NCBI GenBank assembly: GCA_013398295.1
Contig: VZSF01007786.1
Location: 62,001 to 126,000, forward strand
From: Chionis minor
Lineage: Eukaryota; Chordata; Aves; Charadriiformes; Chionididae
Reading direction: 5' to 3'
Length of the DNA stretch: 64,000 nucleotides
The translations under genes and the position numbers were made by a program. This document shows positions 46,871 to 58,262 of this stretch, piece by piece. The first letter of the stretch is position 1; the number at the start of each line of letters is the position of its first letter. The notes beneath the pieces are model-generated. The model saw only the letters and a list, made by a program, of their open reading frames with translations. It made no database searches and had not been told where the DNA came from.

Positions 46871-49400
46871 AGAAAGTCTGGTTTTAATGGCAAAATATCT
46901 GAGATATTGTCCCCAAGCCAGTCAGCTGTGCTGGATTTAGGTGGGTGCTCTGTGTAAATGAGGGTGGTGCAGCACCGTTTTTCAGTTCTTTGCTGGATTC
47001 AACGGCTCAAGGTTGCAATGGCCTTGCTGCTTGGGCAATGAACCATCATGTTCATCCCACCGTTAACTTGCTCTCTGGTTTGAGTGAGGGCAGTCTGCTC
47101 GCTTTTCCACATTTCTTTCTTTTTGGGGAGTTTTCTCTGGTGATGCATATACATGTATAGAAGGGGTAACTGTCGCCAGATCAAAGGGATGCCAAGTGAA
47201 CCACATTTAAAAATGTTAGTATTCTCCAAGCATAGATGTTATTATTCAATGAGGCTATTAATGTAGTACCTAAGTAGAATTTTTCCTCTCATTATCACAT
47301 TTAGTAGGACAGATACGAAAAACACCTGAAAAAGCAAAAGAACCCAATCTGACGGGCTGCCAGATAGGAAGCCCAGGGTGAGAAGGATGGTGCAGGCAAG
47401 CTGGCACTTGGAGTGTATTTTCCTTTAAAAGAATGAAAAGACTTTTTCCTTCATGTTGATTATTCTTGTAACTTTTTTTTTTCCTAATTAGCTCCATGCC
47501 TTTAATTCACATACACAGCAACCACCTGGGTTTCCGTTTGATAAGCCCTGCCTCATTTATCCTCCTTTCAGCAAAACCCCTTGTCTCCTCTTCACTGCCC
47601 AGTGATGCTTGAATCAGTCCACACCTTCTGTAGCCGGATTCAGTTATTTTCCACTTCCCAACTTACTCCATAACAGACTAATTTGGAAATACAAGACAGC
47701 TGGTACATTTTCATTTCTTAAAAAGCAGTCAATAGTCAGCGATAAAATTCAGGTTAGTCAGGCACCCCTCTCTGTTTAGAAAATCCGTGTTGCAATATCT
47801 TATTCTTTATTAAACTCCAAAGTCTGACTCAGTCTGACTTTTGGAGTATGTCTCCCATCACCCCATTAATTTATGATTTATATCTGAAATAATAGGCTTT
47901 GAACTGCTGACTCAAAAAATTTCCTCGCTGCCTCTGAACTTCGGTCCTTTAGCTCTCTGAAGCGGTTGAGTTCACTGACTGGCTCCGTTATTTGTTTCAA
48001 GGTTTGCCTTTTTCAATTTAAAAAAGCCGGTGAAGCAAAGACTACTTCAGTATGTGCTCACGTATACACAAGCCTGGAAAACTGGGGCACGTTCATAAAC
48101 AACCATTTGTGGAAAAGTGCTTTGCCACCACAATAAGTCAACCGAAACAAGGTCTAAATTCAACATTTTGTCTCTGAGGTATGGTCTGCTGTGGGGTGAG
48201 TGTGCCTGGCTGGGACCTGCTGGCATTGCCACCCCAGGCAGTGCTTGAGCAGAAACAAGGTGGCAGGGTTGATATGTTTGATGCCTTAAAGGTTGCTCTT
48301 CCAAAAAGACTTTGTGAGACATCACTTGCTCTAGTTTGCCACTGGCCTGCAGGGATGGCTGGATCTTCACGAAACCAGCTCCGTAAATCCTTATGTAGTA
48401 TTTTAGTTGCAGTGAAAACTTCTCCTTTTGCAAAGGAAAGTGCATCTGGTGAGTTGTGACCTGAGGAAGAACTGCAGATGGTGTCTTCAACACAGGGTTT
48501 CTGGATCTGAAAATTCTAAGGCTTCTGCACTGACCTGTTTTTGTTTCTATTGCCAGGCAGTGGTGACCTGCCCCTCGGTCAAGTGCAGGCAAAGCTGGCC
48601 CTGATGCACAACTCTCCCCAGTCGTCCTTTGTAGAAAATGCTTGGGAAAGAGGAGAGATATCTGTCCTCAAGTCTGAACACTGAAAAGCAAAAAAATACT
48701 TTAAGGTCCGTTTAAGTTCAGGACTGACGATATTCTCAGTTTTATAGGATAGACCCCATCAAACAAACCTGCTCTGTGCCTCGAGACGGGGATTTTGCTG
48801 TGCTTTGTATTGATGTTAAAAGTCAGAAACTGGAGGGATTTTTTCTCCCTAGTACAAAAGGATAAAATAGATCTAGTTCACACTATGTGGAGAAAGCCAA
48901 GGTGAGTTAAATGGGAGAAGTAAAGTTATGGGTGAAGCCTGAAATGGCAGAACATCTGCTTAATGTGCAATTAGTTATTCTTCCTTTCCTTCCGCCCCTC
49001 CCCACCATGTCATCATCTCCCCACCGTCTCTCAGAGGTCGATAGGTCCTTGCTGTCTTCATATTTTTTTAACACCCTCATTAACTCTGACAGGGCTCTCA
49101 GCTGACTGCCTTTGGCAAGTAAATACCCACCGGCCTCCTCTCCTGGCAGCCTTGGCCAGTTCCTCTGAGGAACACCTGAGGCTTTGGGAAGAACTTTTTT
49201 CTTTTCCCCTCTCCCAGGTGGCTTCATTTAGCAATCTGCAACCAACAGCTGAAGAAGGGAACCGGCTGAGCACCACAGGAGCAAGAATGGTCACCATGTG
49301 GTGGGGGAAGAAGCTCCAGTTTGCTGGTAGGGCAATGATTTTCATCTTTTTGTCTTTTATGCCCCAAACTCTAAATACGCATAGACTTCTTTGCTCAGAG
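46871..49400. other. Intergenic sequence, no gene seen
   Basis: Mixed sequence. A 181-codon open frame on the minus strand (48047-48592) has no recognisable domain, and codon composition looks unremarkable. It is treated as chance. Confidence 0.5.
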
Positions 49401-49493
49401 ACATGGTTTAGTGGTGGACCTGGCAGAGCAGGGTCAATGGTGGGACTAGATGATCTTAAAGGTCTTTTTCCAACCGAAATGATTCTATGATTC
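49401..49493 (+). mobile_element. CR1 3' tail fragment
   Basis: GGGACTAGATGATCTTAAAG, then GTCTTTTTCCAACCGAAATG and ATTCTATGATTC is the CR1 end in + orientation. Only about 90 bases remain. Confidence 0.85.
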
Positions 49494-50025
49494 CTTTTTC
49501 CTCCTCCAGGAAAGTGAGTGTTAATAAAGTCAATTTGAGTTATATTCAAAATTTAAAATGTGCCTTTCTTTTTCTGCTGTAATTACAGAGGGAAAAAAAA
49601 TATTTTTATGAATCTTTTTTCTCTGTAAGGAGAAAATAGTTTAAAATATAGAGATAAAAAGTCTTGAGGCGTGTAACGGAATACCACAACAGCTTCTGTT
49701 TATCTTGAGTCAGATGCCAATATTTTGCAGTCAGGTAGAAAACCTAAGCTGGCACCATTTTCTCCAAGTCTCACCACATTGTCCGCTGCAGGAGAAAACA
49801 GATGAGACCAAAAATGAGTGCTGCTCCTTGGCACAGGTAGAGGACATCTGTAAGAATGTGCACAAATTGAGGAAAAGCGTCGCAGAGTTCCCTGGTCACC
49901 TCCCTGCCGCAGCTTCACCCTCAAAGGAACAAAATTTATGGAAGTTCATAATAGTGAAACAAAAGCTTATGTGATAACTTGATAGCTTATGATTATAATA
50001 CATTTTCCTAAATCCGTATGATTTT

Positions 50026-50055
50026 GGGGGGTGGGGGGGAGCAAAGGGGGTAGGG
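50026..50055 (+). other. G-quadruplex-type G tract
   Basis: Four G runs of 6, 7, 5 and 3 separated by loops of 1, 6 and 2 bases. This satisfies the usual rule of four runs of at least three G with loops of 1-7. Confidence 0.6.
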
Positions 50056-51843
50056 CACAGGCTAAGCTGCTGCAGTGTGACATAAGAGGTTTGTTGTTTA
50101 ATGTCTTAAATGAAATAATGCAGACTAATACAGACTTGAAGTTCGGGCCCTGGCAATGAGGACTGAACTGCATTTAAAATCTTGGTGGTAAAATTATAAA
50201 GGGTGGGGAGACTTGGTTCTTTCCCTGCTTCATTTCTCTTTATTCGCCTGTGAAACACTGTGCTAGTAAATCTTAAAGGTCTCTGTCAAAAGACCAAGAA
50301 GACTTATACTTTCACAAGCCCTTTATTAACTGTATGTTTGAATTACTCTGCTTTGTAGCTTCTCATGAAATAATATGTGCCTTTCAAATAAAGGTATGAT
50401 TTGTCCTTTATGTGTTGGAGGCAACGTACTGTTGAATTTTGTAGCACTGCCCTGTTCTTTGAACAGCTCTAATGTCACTGGTGAAACCCCCAATTTGGAC
50501 TCTGGGGTCTGAGGTTTAATTTTCAGCACATCTCAGGTGTGCTGCTGGCCTGGAACCCAAGCAGAGGATGGAGGAGGCACAGTGTTGCGTGGTCCTGATC
50601 ACCGACCTCCCGTGGTGGGTGGGGTACCATGGTCTAGGTTAGCTAAAGTCCCACTTTGATGATAGTTCTTGGTTAAGAGTGTTGAAAAAATGCTGAGTCT
50701 GAAGTATGCAGGTATGAGGGGGTTTTCATAGTTCAACTTTAAGAATTCCACAAAAAAATCATATGTTGATCATCACCTCCAAGAGAATTTTCATTTTTTG
50801 GATGGATTTTAAATATCTTGGAGACTGTTCCATGCTGTGGGAAGGGCTAACGAGGGGAATGGATGTCCTAAGCTCTGCCCAAAGCCTTTCAGGAGCACGT
50901 AGGCTGCCCTTGTAGTGACACCAGCAGGCAAAGGTGGCCTTTATCTGAAGAAAACACCAGTCACATGTGTCCTGGGGAATTTTTCTGAAAAACCTTCTGA
51001 CTTGAAGAATTTACGGAAAGGGGAAAGAATCGTTTGTCTTCTGGTTAAGCAGCTGAATGCATTAACTGCACTATTGTGTGCTGCAAAGGGCATCACACTC
51101 CCCACGAAGGAGGCAACAGTGAAGTTCATCCATCATTACACGTAAAGCGCAGTTTGGTTTGGCGTGTGCTGTCTCCAGTGAGACCGCTGTGGGGTTTGGG
51201 GTGCAGGAGAGACTCAGTTATTTTGATGGGTTGAGGAAACTAAGTCTCAAGCCAAGTCACAAAGAGCCACCCCTGAGATGCTAAGGCTGGGGTCCGCACC
51301 TGGCTGCTGGCTTATGGCAGGATGGGTCTCAGAAGATGGGAGCTGCAGTTGTCCAGCCCTGGTGGAAACAAGGCAAAGCACGCCTCCATTTAGGACACCA
51401 GCATTTGGAAATTTTGGCCCTGTGCAACTTCTTTGTGAAGGGAAAAGAAAGAAATGGCACCAACGGTTTCTCTGCGAGGCGCTGAATTTCCCATCTGGGT
51501 TCAGGGAAGCCTCCAGGCACTCTCAGAGTCCAATGGGCAAAATCCTGCCTCAGTTTGGTTCAGGAAGAGCTCGCCACTAAGGGCAGGATTTTACCCTGAG
51601 GGTCTAATTACAGGATCAGCTGCAAAAGTGCTTTCTGCACTGAGCTTTTGCCCCCTAGAAAATGCTGGGAATTAGATTGCTTTCACTTGGCTTTTTGGTT
51701 CAGTTAGTTGGCAGTACTGATCTCCGCGTGGATTATGACTTACTTATGACTTTCCCAGACCGGGACTGTGTGGTAATACTGTTTCCCTCTTCACGTCTTC
51801 TCATAAAGGTGCGTTCTATGCTGGGGTTTTTTTGTTTGTTTGT

Positions 51844-51844
51844 N
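51844..51844. other. Single-N assembly join after a T/G-rich run
   Basis: The N follows GGTTTTTTTGTTTGTTTGT. The flank on the right (GGTACAAGGCCTC) is not a copy of the left flank, so here a simple repeat probably broke the assembly. Confidence 0.6.
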
Positions 51845-52189
51845 GGTACAAGGCCTCTTTGCTCCTGCCATGTTGTTCCCAAACAGCAAGGAAATACAAG
51901 AAACTCATTCTCTTGTTTCTGGAGTTCATCTGTGTAGTAACACGTTTGGTTAGGATCATCTAGGTGGATATTGGGGGCTGGGCTTAAACTAACATTTCCA
52001 GGAATTTAATTTCAAAGCTAACAGCATGAAAAAAGCACTGTTGCTTGTTTACTTCTTGACAGCTGCCTGGAGCTGGTGCTACAACACAGAGCAGTGGGGA
52101 TTTCTGCCCAGGGACTTCCGCGTGTAAAGTATGCCAGGGCTGGTGTAAAACCTTCTCGGGAGGCTCAGCAGGTTGGGTTTGGAGTCACA

Positions 52190-52581
52190 CTCTCAGTTAG
52201 GTACTTTTGGCTCTTGATCTGCATTTTACAGGCTGGAAAAAAAAAAAAAATCTCTGCTGATCTTCAATACATGCAGTGACATGAAACAAGTCCACAGGTA
52301 TGAAACATTCCAGGTCAGGTTGGACGGGGCTCTGAGCAACCTGGTCTAGTTAGAGATGTCCGTGCTCATGGTGGCAGGGGTTGGACTAGCTGACCTTTAA
52401 AGGTCCCTTCCATCCCAAACCATTCTGTGATTCTAAAGCAGGTTTACCATGAACTCCCACTGCAGCAGGAAGTGTCCCTGTGTGGGAGCACCTCCTCATG
52501 TGGCTTTGATGTAACACCCCTGCAATAGTCTCAGTGTCAAATGTGCAAAATGTTAAGATGGTTCAAATGAGAATAGTAAAA
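52190..52581. repeat. 392-bp direct repeat around a gap, copy A
   Basis: It begins CTCTCAGTTAGGTACTTTTG and ends GAGAATAGTAAAA. It recurs at +684 (52874-53265) with no difference seen, including a 14-base A run. It contains a CR1 tail. Copy A ends at a single N (52582). Confidence 0.93.
52303..52434 (+). mobile_element. CR1 3' tail fragment (copy A)
   Basis: CATTCCAGGTCAGGTTGGAC, GGGGCTCTGAGCAACCTGGT and CTTTAAAGGTCCCTTCC lead to ATTCTGTGATTCT. It is close to the copy at 55940-56072. Confidence 0.9.
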
Positions 52582-52582
52582 N

Positions 52583-52759
52583 GATTATTTATCCTGTTGG
52601 ATATTATATATCTGTCTTGGTCATTCACATTCCTCCTTCATGTGCTCCTCCTCCATTGCAAAGACCATGCTGGCTGGGCCATGTTACTTTTCTCTCTCCT
52701 TTCTATGTGTGTGCTTCCACTGTTGTTGGTCCTTGTATACTCTCTCTGTATTTCTATAT
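52583..52759. other. 177-bp island between an N and a 114-N gap
   Basis: Pyrimidine-rich sequence (TTTCTCTCTCCTTTCTATG and similar) not repeated elsewhere in the window. It sits exactly where the two copies of the flanking repeat break. It may be the edge of an inserted element or a stray contig. I do not recognise its family. Confidence 0.5.
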
Positions 52760-52873
52760 NNNNNNNNNNNNNNNNNNNNNNNNNNNNNNNNNNNNNNNNN
52801 NNNNNNNNNNNNNNNNNNNNNNNNNNNNNNNNNNNNNNNNNNNNNNNNNNNNNNNNNNNNNNNNNNNNNNNNN
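52760..52873. other. Assembly gap, 114 N
   Basis: A run of 114 undetermined bases. Open frames drawn across it are meaningless. Confidence 0.99.
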
Positions 52874-53265
52874 CTCTCAGTTAGGTACTTTTGGCTCTTG
52901 ATCTGCATTTTACAGGCTGGAAAAAAAAAAAAAATCTCTGCTGATCTTCAATACATGCAGTGACATGAAACAAGTCCACAGGTATGAAACATTCCAGGTC
53001 AGGTTGGACGGGGCTCTGAGCAACCTGGTCTAGTTAGAGATGTCCGTGCTCATGGTGGCAGGGGTTGGACTAGCTGACCTTTAAAGGTCCCTTCCATCCC
53101 AAACCATTCTGTGATTCTAAAGCAGGTTTACCATGAACTCCCACTGCAGCAGGAAGTGTCCCTGTGTGGGAGCACCTCCTCATGTGGCTTTGATGTAACA
53201 CCCCTGCAATAGTCTCAGTGTCAAATGTGCAAAATGTTAAGATGGTTCAAATGAGAATAGTAAAA
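52874..53265. repeat. 392-bp direct repeat around a gap, copy B
   Basis: Same as 52190-52581. After it the sequence continues into AATCTTGGAAATGTGCCTGG without interruption, so copy B joins to the true right flank. Confidence 0.93.
52987..53118 (+). mobile_element. CR1 3' tail fragment (copy B)
   Basis: Identical to the tail at 52303-52434. It is probably the same genomic copy shown twice. Confidence 0.88.
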
Positions 53266-55939
53266 ATCTTGGAAATGTGCCTGGAAATTAACAAGTCAAG
53301 CACCTTAGTTTATCTCACTGTGGTGTCTGTGCACAGGTGCCTTCCTGGGCAGCCAGAGTCAGTCTTGCTTTGGTTGAGCAGGCACCGCAGCAGAAGATGT
53401 TGTTGGAAGCTGAAGTCAGACATGGGAGATACTCACCAGGAAAGATGATGAACCATTATTGTGACTATGCTCAATTCTCTAATATTGGAAGCTTTGGGTT
53501 TTTTTTTAAAAAAACCCCCATATTTATCTACAGGTCATGCAGTCTGGCCAGTGTCAATGCACTATGAGCAGTAGGACCTGGGGTCACCAGACCAAAATCC
53601 ACCTGTTTACCATGAGAGGTAGAAGTGTCAGTGTCAGCGGGTGTTAAACGTGGATTGCCATTCAACTCTGCTGTAATACAATTTATTAGCCATTCTGCTG
53701 GCAGGAAGTTGCCACGCATGTTTGGTTTTGAAGTGGAGCTTTATCTCTGGATGGCCCCTTAGATTAGTGATGATGGAGGGTGGTTTGGTATCAGAGGGGG
53801 CAGGAAATCAATCAGGCTCAAAAATAGAGGTCAGGGCAGGCTGGTTTTCTGGCTCCTTAAAGTTACATGGGGACCTGAGTGTTTGCATTTTGCTCACCAT
53901 CATGGGATGGAGACCGCTTGTGTAGCTGTGATGGCGTCGCCTACATAATACAGAGGACATTTGGGGAGGGAATACTTGGGGAGGGAATTGGCATAGCGCA
54001 TTTTGGAGAAGCTTTTTTGCATGCTTACAGCTGCTCCCAGCCGTATTCAGATAAGGTCGAGCAAGCAGCAAGTCCTGAGGGGAAAAACTAGATCAACTGT
54101 GACAGACTGAGAGTAAATCCATGGCACAGACAGATAAAGGGTATTTATATTTCTTGGGTTTGGTCTGGATCGCTGTAACTTTGAGAGTTTTTCTATTTTT
54201 ATGTCAGCTTAAGAGAAAGTTTTGTATTTATTTGGTGTTATCTGGGCAAGTTCAGCTGCAGTTATTTCACTCTTACCCTTTCCCAGACACGCGTAATACA
54301 CACTTGCACTCTTGTTTCTTAGAAGCTTGTAACAGTGTCTCTAATCCCCCTTGGCAGAAATCTTCTAAACTAATTCTCTTCGCAAAAAAAAATTTGTTGG
54401 TGATATTTTTTCACCTCCATTCTTGCATCAGCGATTAAATTATCCCAGTGAAGAAACTTTGGCCAAAAGTTGACTTTCTTTCAGTGCCTGTCTTGAGTAG
54501 CTTGTGCCCTGCAAAGCCTTAGTTCTTCAAGATAAGGATCCTTGGGAGGAGGAGGAGCAGGATGGGATTATGAGAGGTAGGCAATGCTACCGGGGTGACT
54601 CAGAGATTTGGTGTGAATAAAAAGAGGGAGATAAACCCATTCGGCCCACACGTGTGTAAGCGGACTCACAGGTAGCACTTGAAATCCCGTATCAATGTCT
54701 GGATCGGTTTTGTAGGACTGATAGTGTTTCTACTCTGTGAAAGAACTGCAAAAGACTTTCTTTGGTTCCTTTCCTAACAACAGGTCTTGGAAATTCTGCC
54801 CTTACTTGTGCCACAAACTTTCTGGGGATGATTAGTGTTTGAAAGGGTGAAAAGATGAAGAGAACGCACATCTCTGTATAGGATTGTTAAAACAAAGCGT
54901 TGGTTGGTTGGTTTGTTTGTGTGGTTTGGTTTTTTTTTTCAATTTTAAAAGGAAAGAAAAAACCCAACAGTTTGGCAGCTGTTCTCAGCTCTCCATCCTC
55001 TCTGATCTCTCCTAGAGCAGGGCTAATGCACAGGATTTTCAGATGCGGTTGATCAATGGCTGATGGATTGTGCCGAGCACCCAAAGCTGGAAGAAAAGCT
55101 GCCAAATATTCAGTGTGCTTCGCTTCCAAGCTGCTGTGCAAGGACATGGTTGTTTTTAATGGCCGAGACAGTGTCATGCACTCCAAAAGGATCCCCTCTT
55201 TATCCCAGACTTTTCACCTTCCCTCTTTGAGGCCCTGTCTGCAAAGAGCTGTTGATTGTTTTCTGGTTTTTACAGATGAAAGTAGCCATGTCACTTCGGG
55301 TCCTCCAGCTAGGAGATGTATGTAAAGTGTTTGTAGGGTTTTTGACTTTGTAGAATGTGTTTGGTGGCTGCAGCTGGCTGTGATCAGAGCTGTTCCTTCA
55401 AGCTGCCTGCCTCGAATCGGTGGTGGGATATTACCCTGTCCACAAGAAAAAGGAAGAAAGGAGCCAATCTGTATGACAATAGCAGAAAGCCTTGGGTAGG
55501 ATGGAGAGCAGTGTGAAAGTGTGTGTGTGAAAGCAGTAAGTGACCATGGTGTGACAATTTCTTCGTTAGCACTTCTGCATCTCCTGGATTTGGAAAAGCC
55601 AGGGCCACCTTTGCATTTTCTTGGGTGGGATTCATCCCTGAGCATGGAGACTCCTCACCTTAGCAGTCATCCATCAACCCTGGCAGGGGCATGGGATGGG
55701 TCGCTGGGGTGTGGACATCTCTAGCACACATTCCGTTGATATGAGCCCCACCTGGGCAGCCCTGCCCGGGTACATGGACTTGTGTGTCATGGAAGAGCAG
55801 GACTTACAGCTTTGTAGCTGAGCTACTGATATGAAGGACCTGCCTTTGCATCACAGTGTACATCTGCAAGGCTTAGGCTGACAGCAGGTGAGGTGGGGCC
55901 ATGATCTTCTGTCTGAGTGCCTGACTTTGTCACCAGGAA
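53266..55939. other. Intergenic sequence, no gene seen
   Basis: AT-rich sequence with a T run, A run and C run near 53500 and a TTGG/TTTG simple repeat at 54898-54940. No exon was recognised. Confidence 0.5.
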
Positions 55940-56072
55940 CCATTCCAGGCCAGGCTGGACGGGGCTCTGAGCAACCTGGTCTAGTTGAAGATGTCCCTGC
56001 CCATGGCAGTGGGCTTGGACTAGATGGCCTTTAAAGGTCCCTTCCAAACCAAACCATTCTATGACTCTGTGA
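55940..56072 (+). mobile_element. CR1 3' tail fragment
   Basis: CATTCCAGGCCAGGCTGGAC, GGGGCTCTGAGCAACCTGGT and GGCCTTTAAAGGTCCCTTCC lead to ATTCTATGACTCTGTGA. Same subfamily as the tail in the 392-bp repeat. Confidence 0.92.
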
Positions 56073-58205
56073 CCCACGGTGGGGACAAGTCCAGTGGTGA
56101 GGCAAGTGCTGCTATATTGTAACTAGTGTAAACGATTGCTGGATCAGGCCCTGGGAATGGTGAAGTGCCGTCAAGACAGACAATCCTGGTAAGTCAAGGT
56201 CTGGACGATGAGTCCTGGACCATTTATGAAGCATTTATTTTGTGATACGCCACTGTAAAGTCACTTGCTCACAACATGACTCTTTTGGAGAATGCAGGGT
56301 TGCAAGGGGCCATGTGCACCACCAAGTCTAGTCCCAGCTTAACCCATGTAATACTTAATCCACAAAGGCCCCGAGACCCCGCCGAATCCAGCTGTGAGTT
56401 TCTACCCACTACTTGTGTTGGGGCGCTTTTTGAGAACCTCCCAGCTCTGATGTTGAAAACCTTAAACTTGCTCATGACTAGCTTGTTCAGGAGCCACCAC
56501 TGCTTGAATAATTCTTTAGTTGTTTGTAAAGAGCATCTATTACCCCCCTGAGCCTGCTTCCCTACCCACAGGTGGCTGCACGCAGCAAGGAAGATGTGAA
56601 AACAGTAAACTTTGGGATTTTGGTGCATGTTGTTGTTGGTGACTCGGTGATTACACAGAGCAGGGCGGGTAACAGAGTCAGGAAGTTCTTCCAGCTTGGC
56701 TATGGTGAAATGCTCAGTGATCATGGCCGTGCTTCTGCCTTTTTCCTATTAGTTCTGTGTGTCTCCTGCCTCCACAGAGCCCTTGGGGCTCTCCCTCTCC
56801 AGGTGGTTATTGCAGCGGGGACACAGTTCCCTCTGCTGGGAGCTCTAACGTCATCGCAGAGCAAACACGAAATAACAAATAAAACCAAATTTGTCCCCAT
56901 TATCTGGCAACAGAGTACGCAGAGGCTCCTCTGGTGCCGATTCCATTGCTGATCACTGTCTTAAAAGGTAAAAGAGCATTTGCGGCACAGGGAGGTATTT
57001 AGAGTACAAAATGCAGGTGCGTCTGGGCATTGCTGCCAGGAAACTTCTTCCCACGGATGTGCACGGGTGCTGTTGGGCCACCCAGCTTCTCCATCCCCCA
57101 GGGCCCGAGGGTCGGAGGCAGCATCGGGGTGCTGAGTGATATTTTGGCAGCCCTGCCGCAGGCTTCCAGGAGGCTGCGGGTGCGTGGGAGGGGAAATCAA
57201 TGACCCTTGCGGAGGCAATTTGGCAGCATCTGAAGAGCCGAGCGTTTGAGCCCGTCTGGGTTTATTGAATTAGATCCTTATCTTTAAGCGAGGGAGGCAA
57301 AGGCAGCTTACAGAATTGGCACGTTTGCTGCAAATGTCCCCAAATTCAACAACGGGTTGTGTACTCCAGGCTCTAATCATTGCTGCTCTTCTGGTCTCCG
57401 ACACGTGGATCTGATATAGAAAACCTCCCAGAAGCTTAACTCTGTTGGAGAACATGCGTCAGGGTCTGTATAGTTACTGTCGTTACATCAATTATTGGTC
57501 TGAACTCTGCAAGTGCTTACTCCTGCTATCTAATGTCAACAGTGGTACTGGCTTCACTAAATTCTCGTAGGGATCATCCTGTTTGCATTAAATGTTAAAT
57601 GTACTTTGATTCGGTAGCCTGTGCATAGGTTTAAAAAAAAATATTAAAAAAGGTGTACTACAGTTGCGTAACTTTTAAGTAAACAGAGCCGTAGAAACAT
57701 CTGTTAGCTTTGATTTTAATTTACTGTATAATAGCTTACATCATAATAAATGATGTTGTGTGATTTGGATCTAATTTTGAATTTGTCAGGAAGCTCACAG
57801 CCAAATCACTGAAGTTAATGGTAGTTCTGCAATCAGCTTCACTATGTGTCAAGTCAGAGGAACCATTATTGAATTTTGAAAGGCTGAATTACTGTGTTGT
57901 TTGTATTAAATCTTAATGCCATTTTGGATAACGGTAATGTTTTCCCTCAGAGGTATGTACTGGATAGGGTTGCTGTTCCTGAATATAAAAACCAAACAGG
58001 GTTTCAGTGAAATTGCTTGAATTCCAATTGTACAGGGGTTAGATGTATCCAGAAGTAATTTCAAACCTGTCCTAAATGAAAGAATATATTTCCCCTGTTG
58101 GATATAGTGTTATACTGCAGTCCTTTTTATGAATTAGGAGAATTCGGTGGTGCCCTGTAATTATGTTAATTAGAAAAATAATATACAGCCATGGCTGATC
58201 TTTTA

Positions 58206-58262
58206 GGGGGGGGATAGGAGGGTGGGGAAAGTGTTTACATTTTTCTAGGGGTGGGAAAGGAG
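58206..58262 (+). other. G-rich tract with quadruplex potential
   Basis: Several G runs (8, 3, 4, 4 and 3 bases among others) within under 60 bases, starting GGGGGGGGATAGGAGGGTGG. The spacing of the first runs is compatible with a quadruplex. Confidence 0.45.

Larger units (their letters stand above)
49494..52189. other. Intergenic sequence, no gene seen
   Basis: AT-rich sequence with a G-run cluster at 50026-50055 and a single N at 51844 after a TTTG run. No exon was recognised. Confidence 0.5.

Noticed and set aside
48047..48592. 181-codon open frame on the minus strand, the longest intergenic one
   Set aside because: The sequence has no recognisable domain and no supporting signals around it. 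Conservation data would be needed to revive it.
49058..49549. 163-codon open frame on the minus strand
   Set aside because: It runs through a CR1 tail (49401-49493) read in antisense, so it is not a conserved protein.
52534..52963. Open frames of 74 to 116 codons across the N run
   Set aside because: Their length comes from 114 undetermined bases that contain no stops by definition.
52190..53265. 392-bp direct repeats as the two LTRs of a retrovirus-like element
   Set aside because: The repeat contains a CR1 tail and an A run, lacks TG...CA ends and an internal coding region, and directly adjoins gaps. An assembly or haplotype artefact is simpler.
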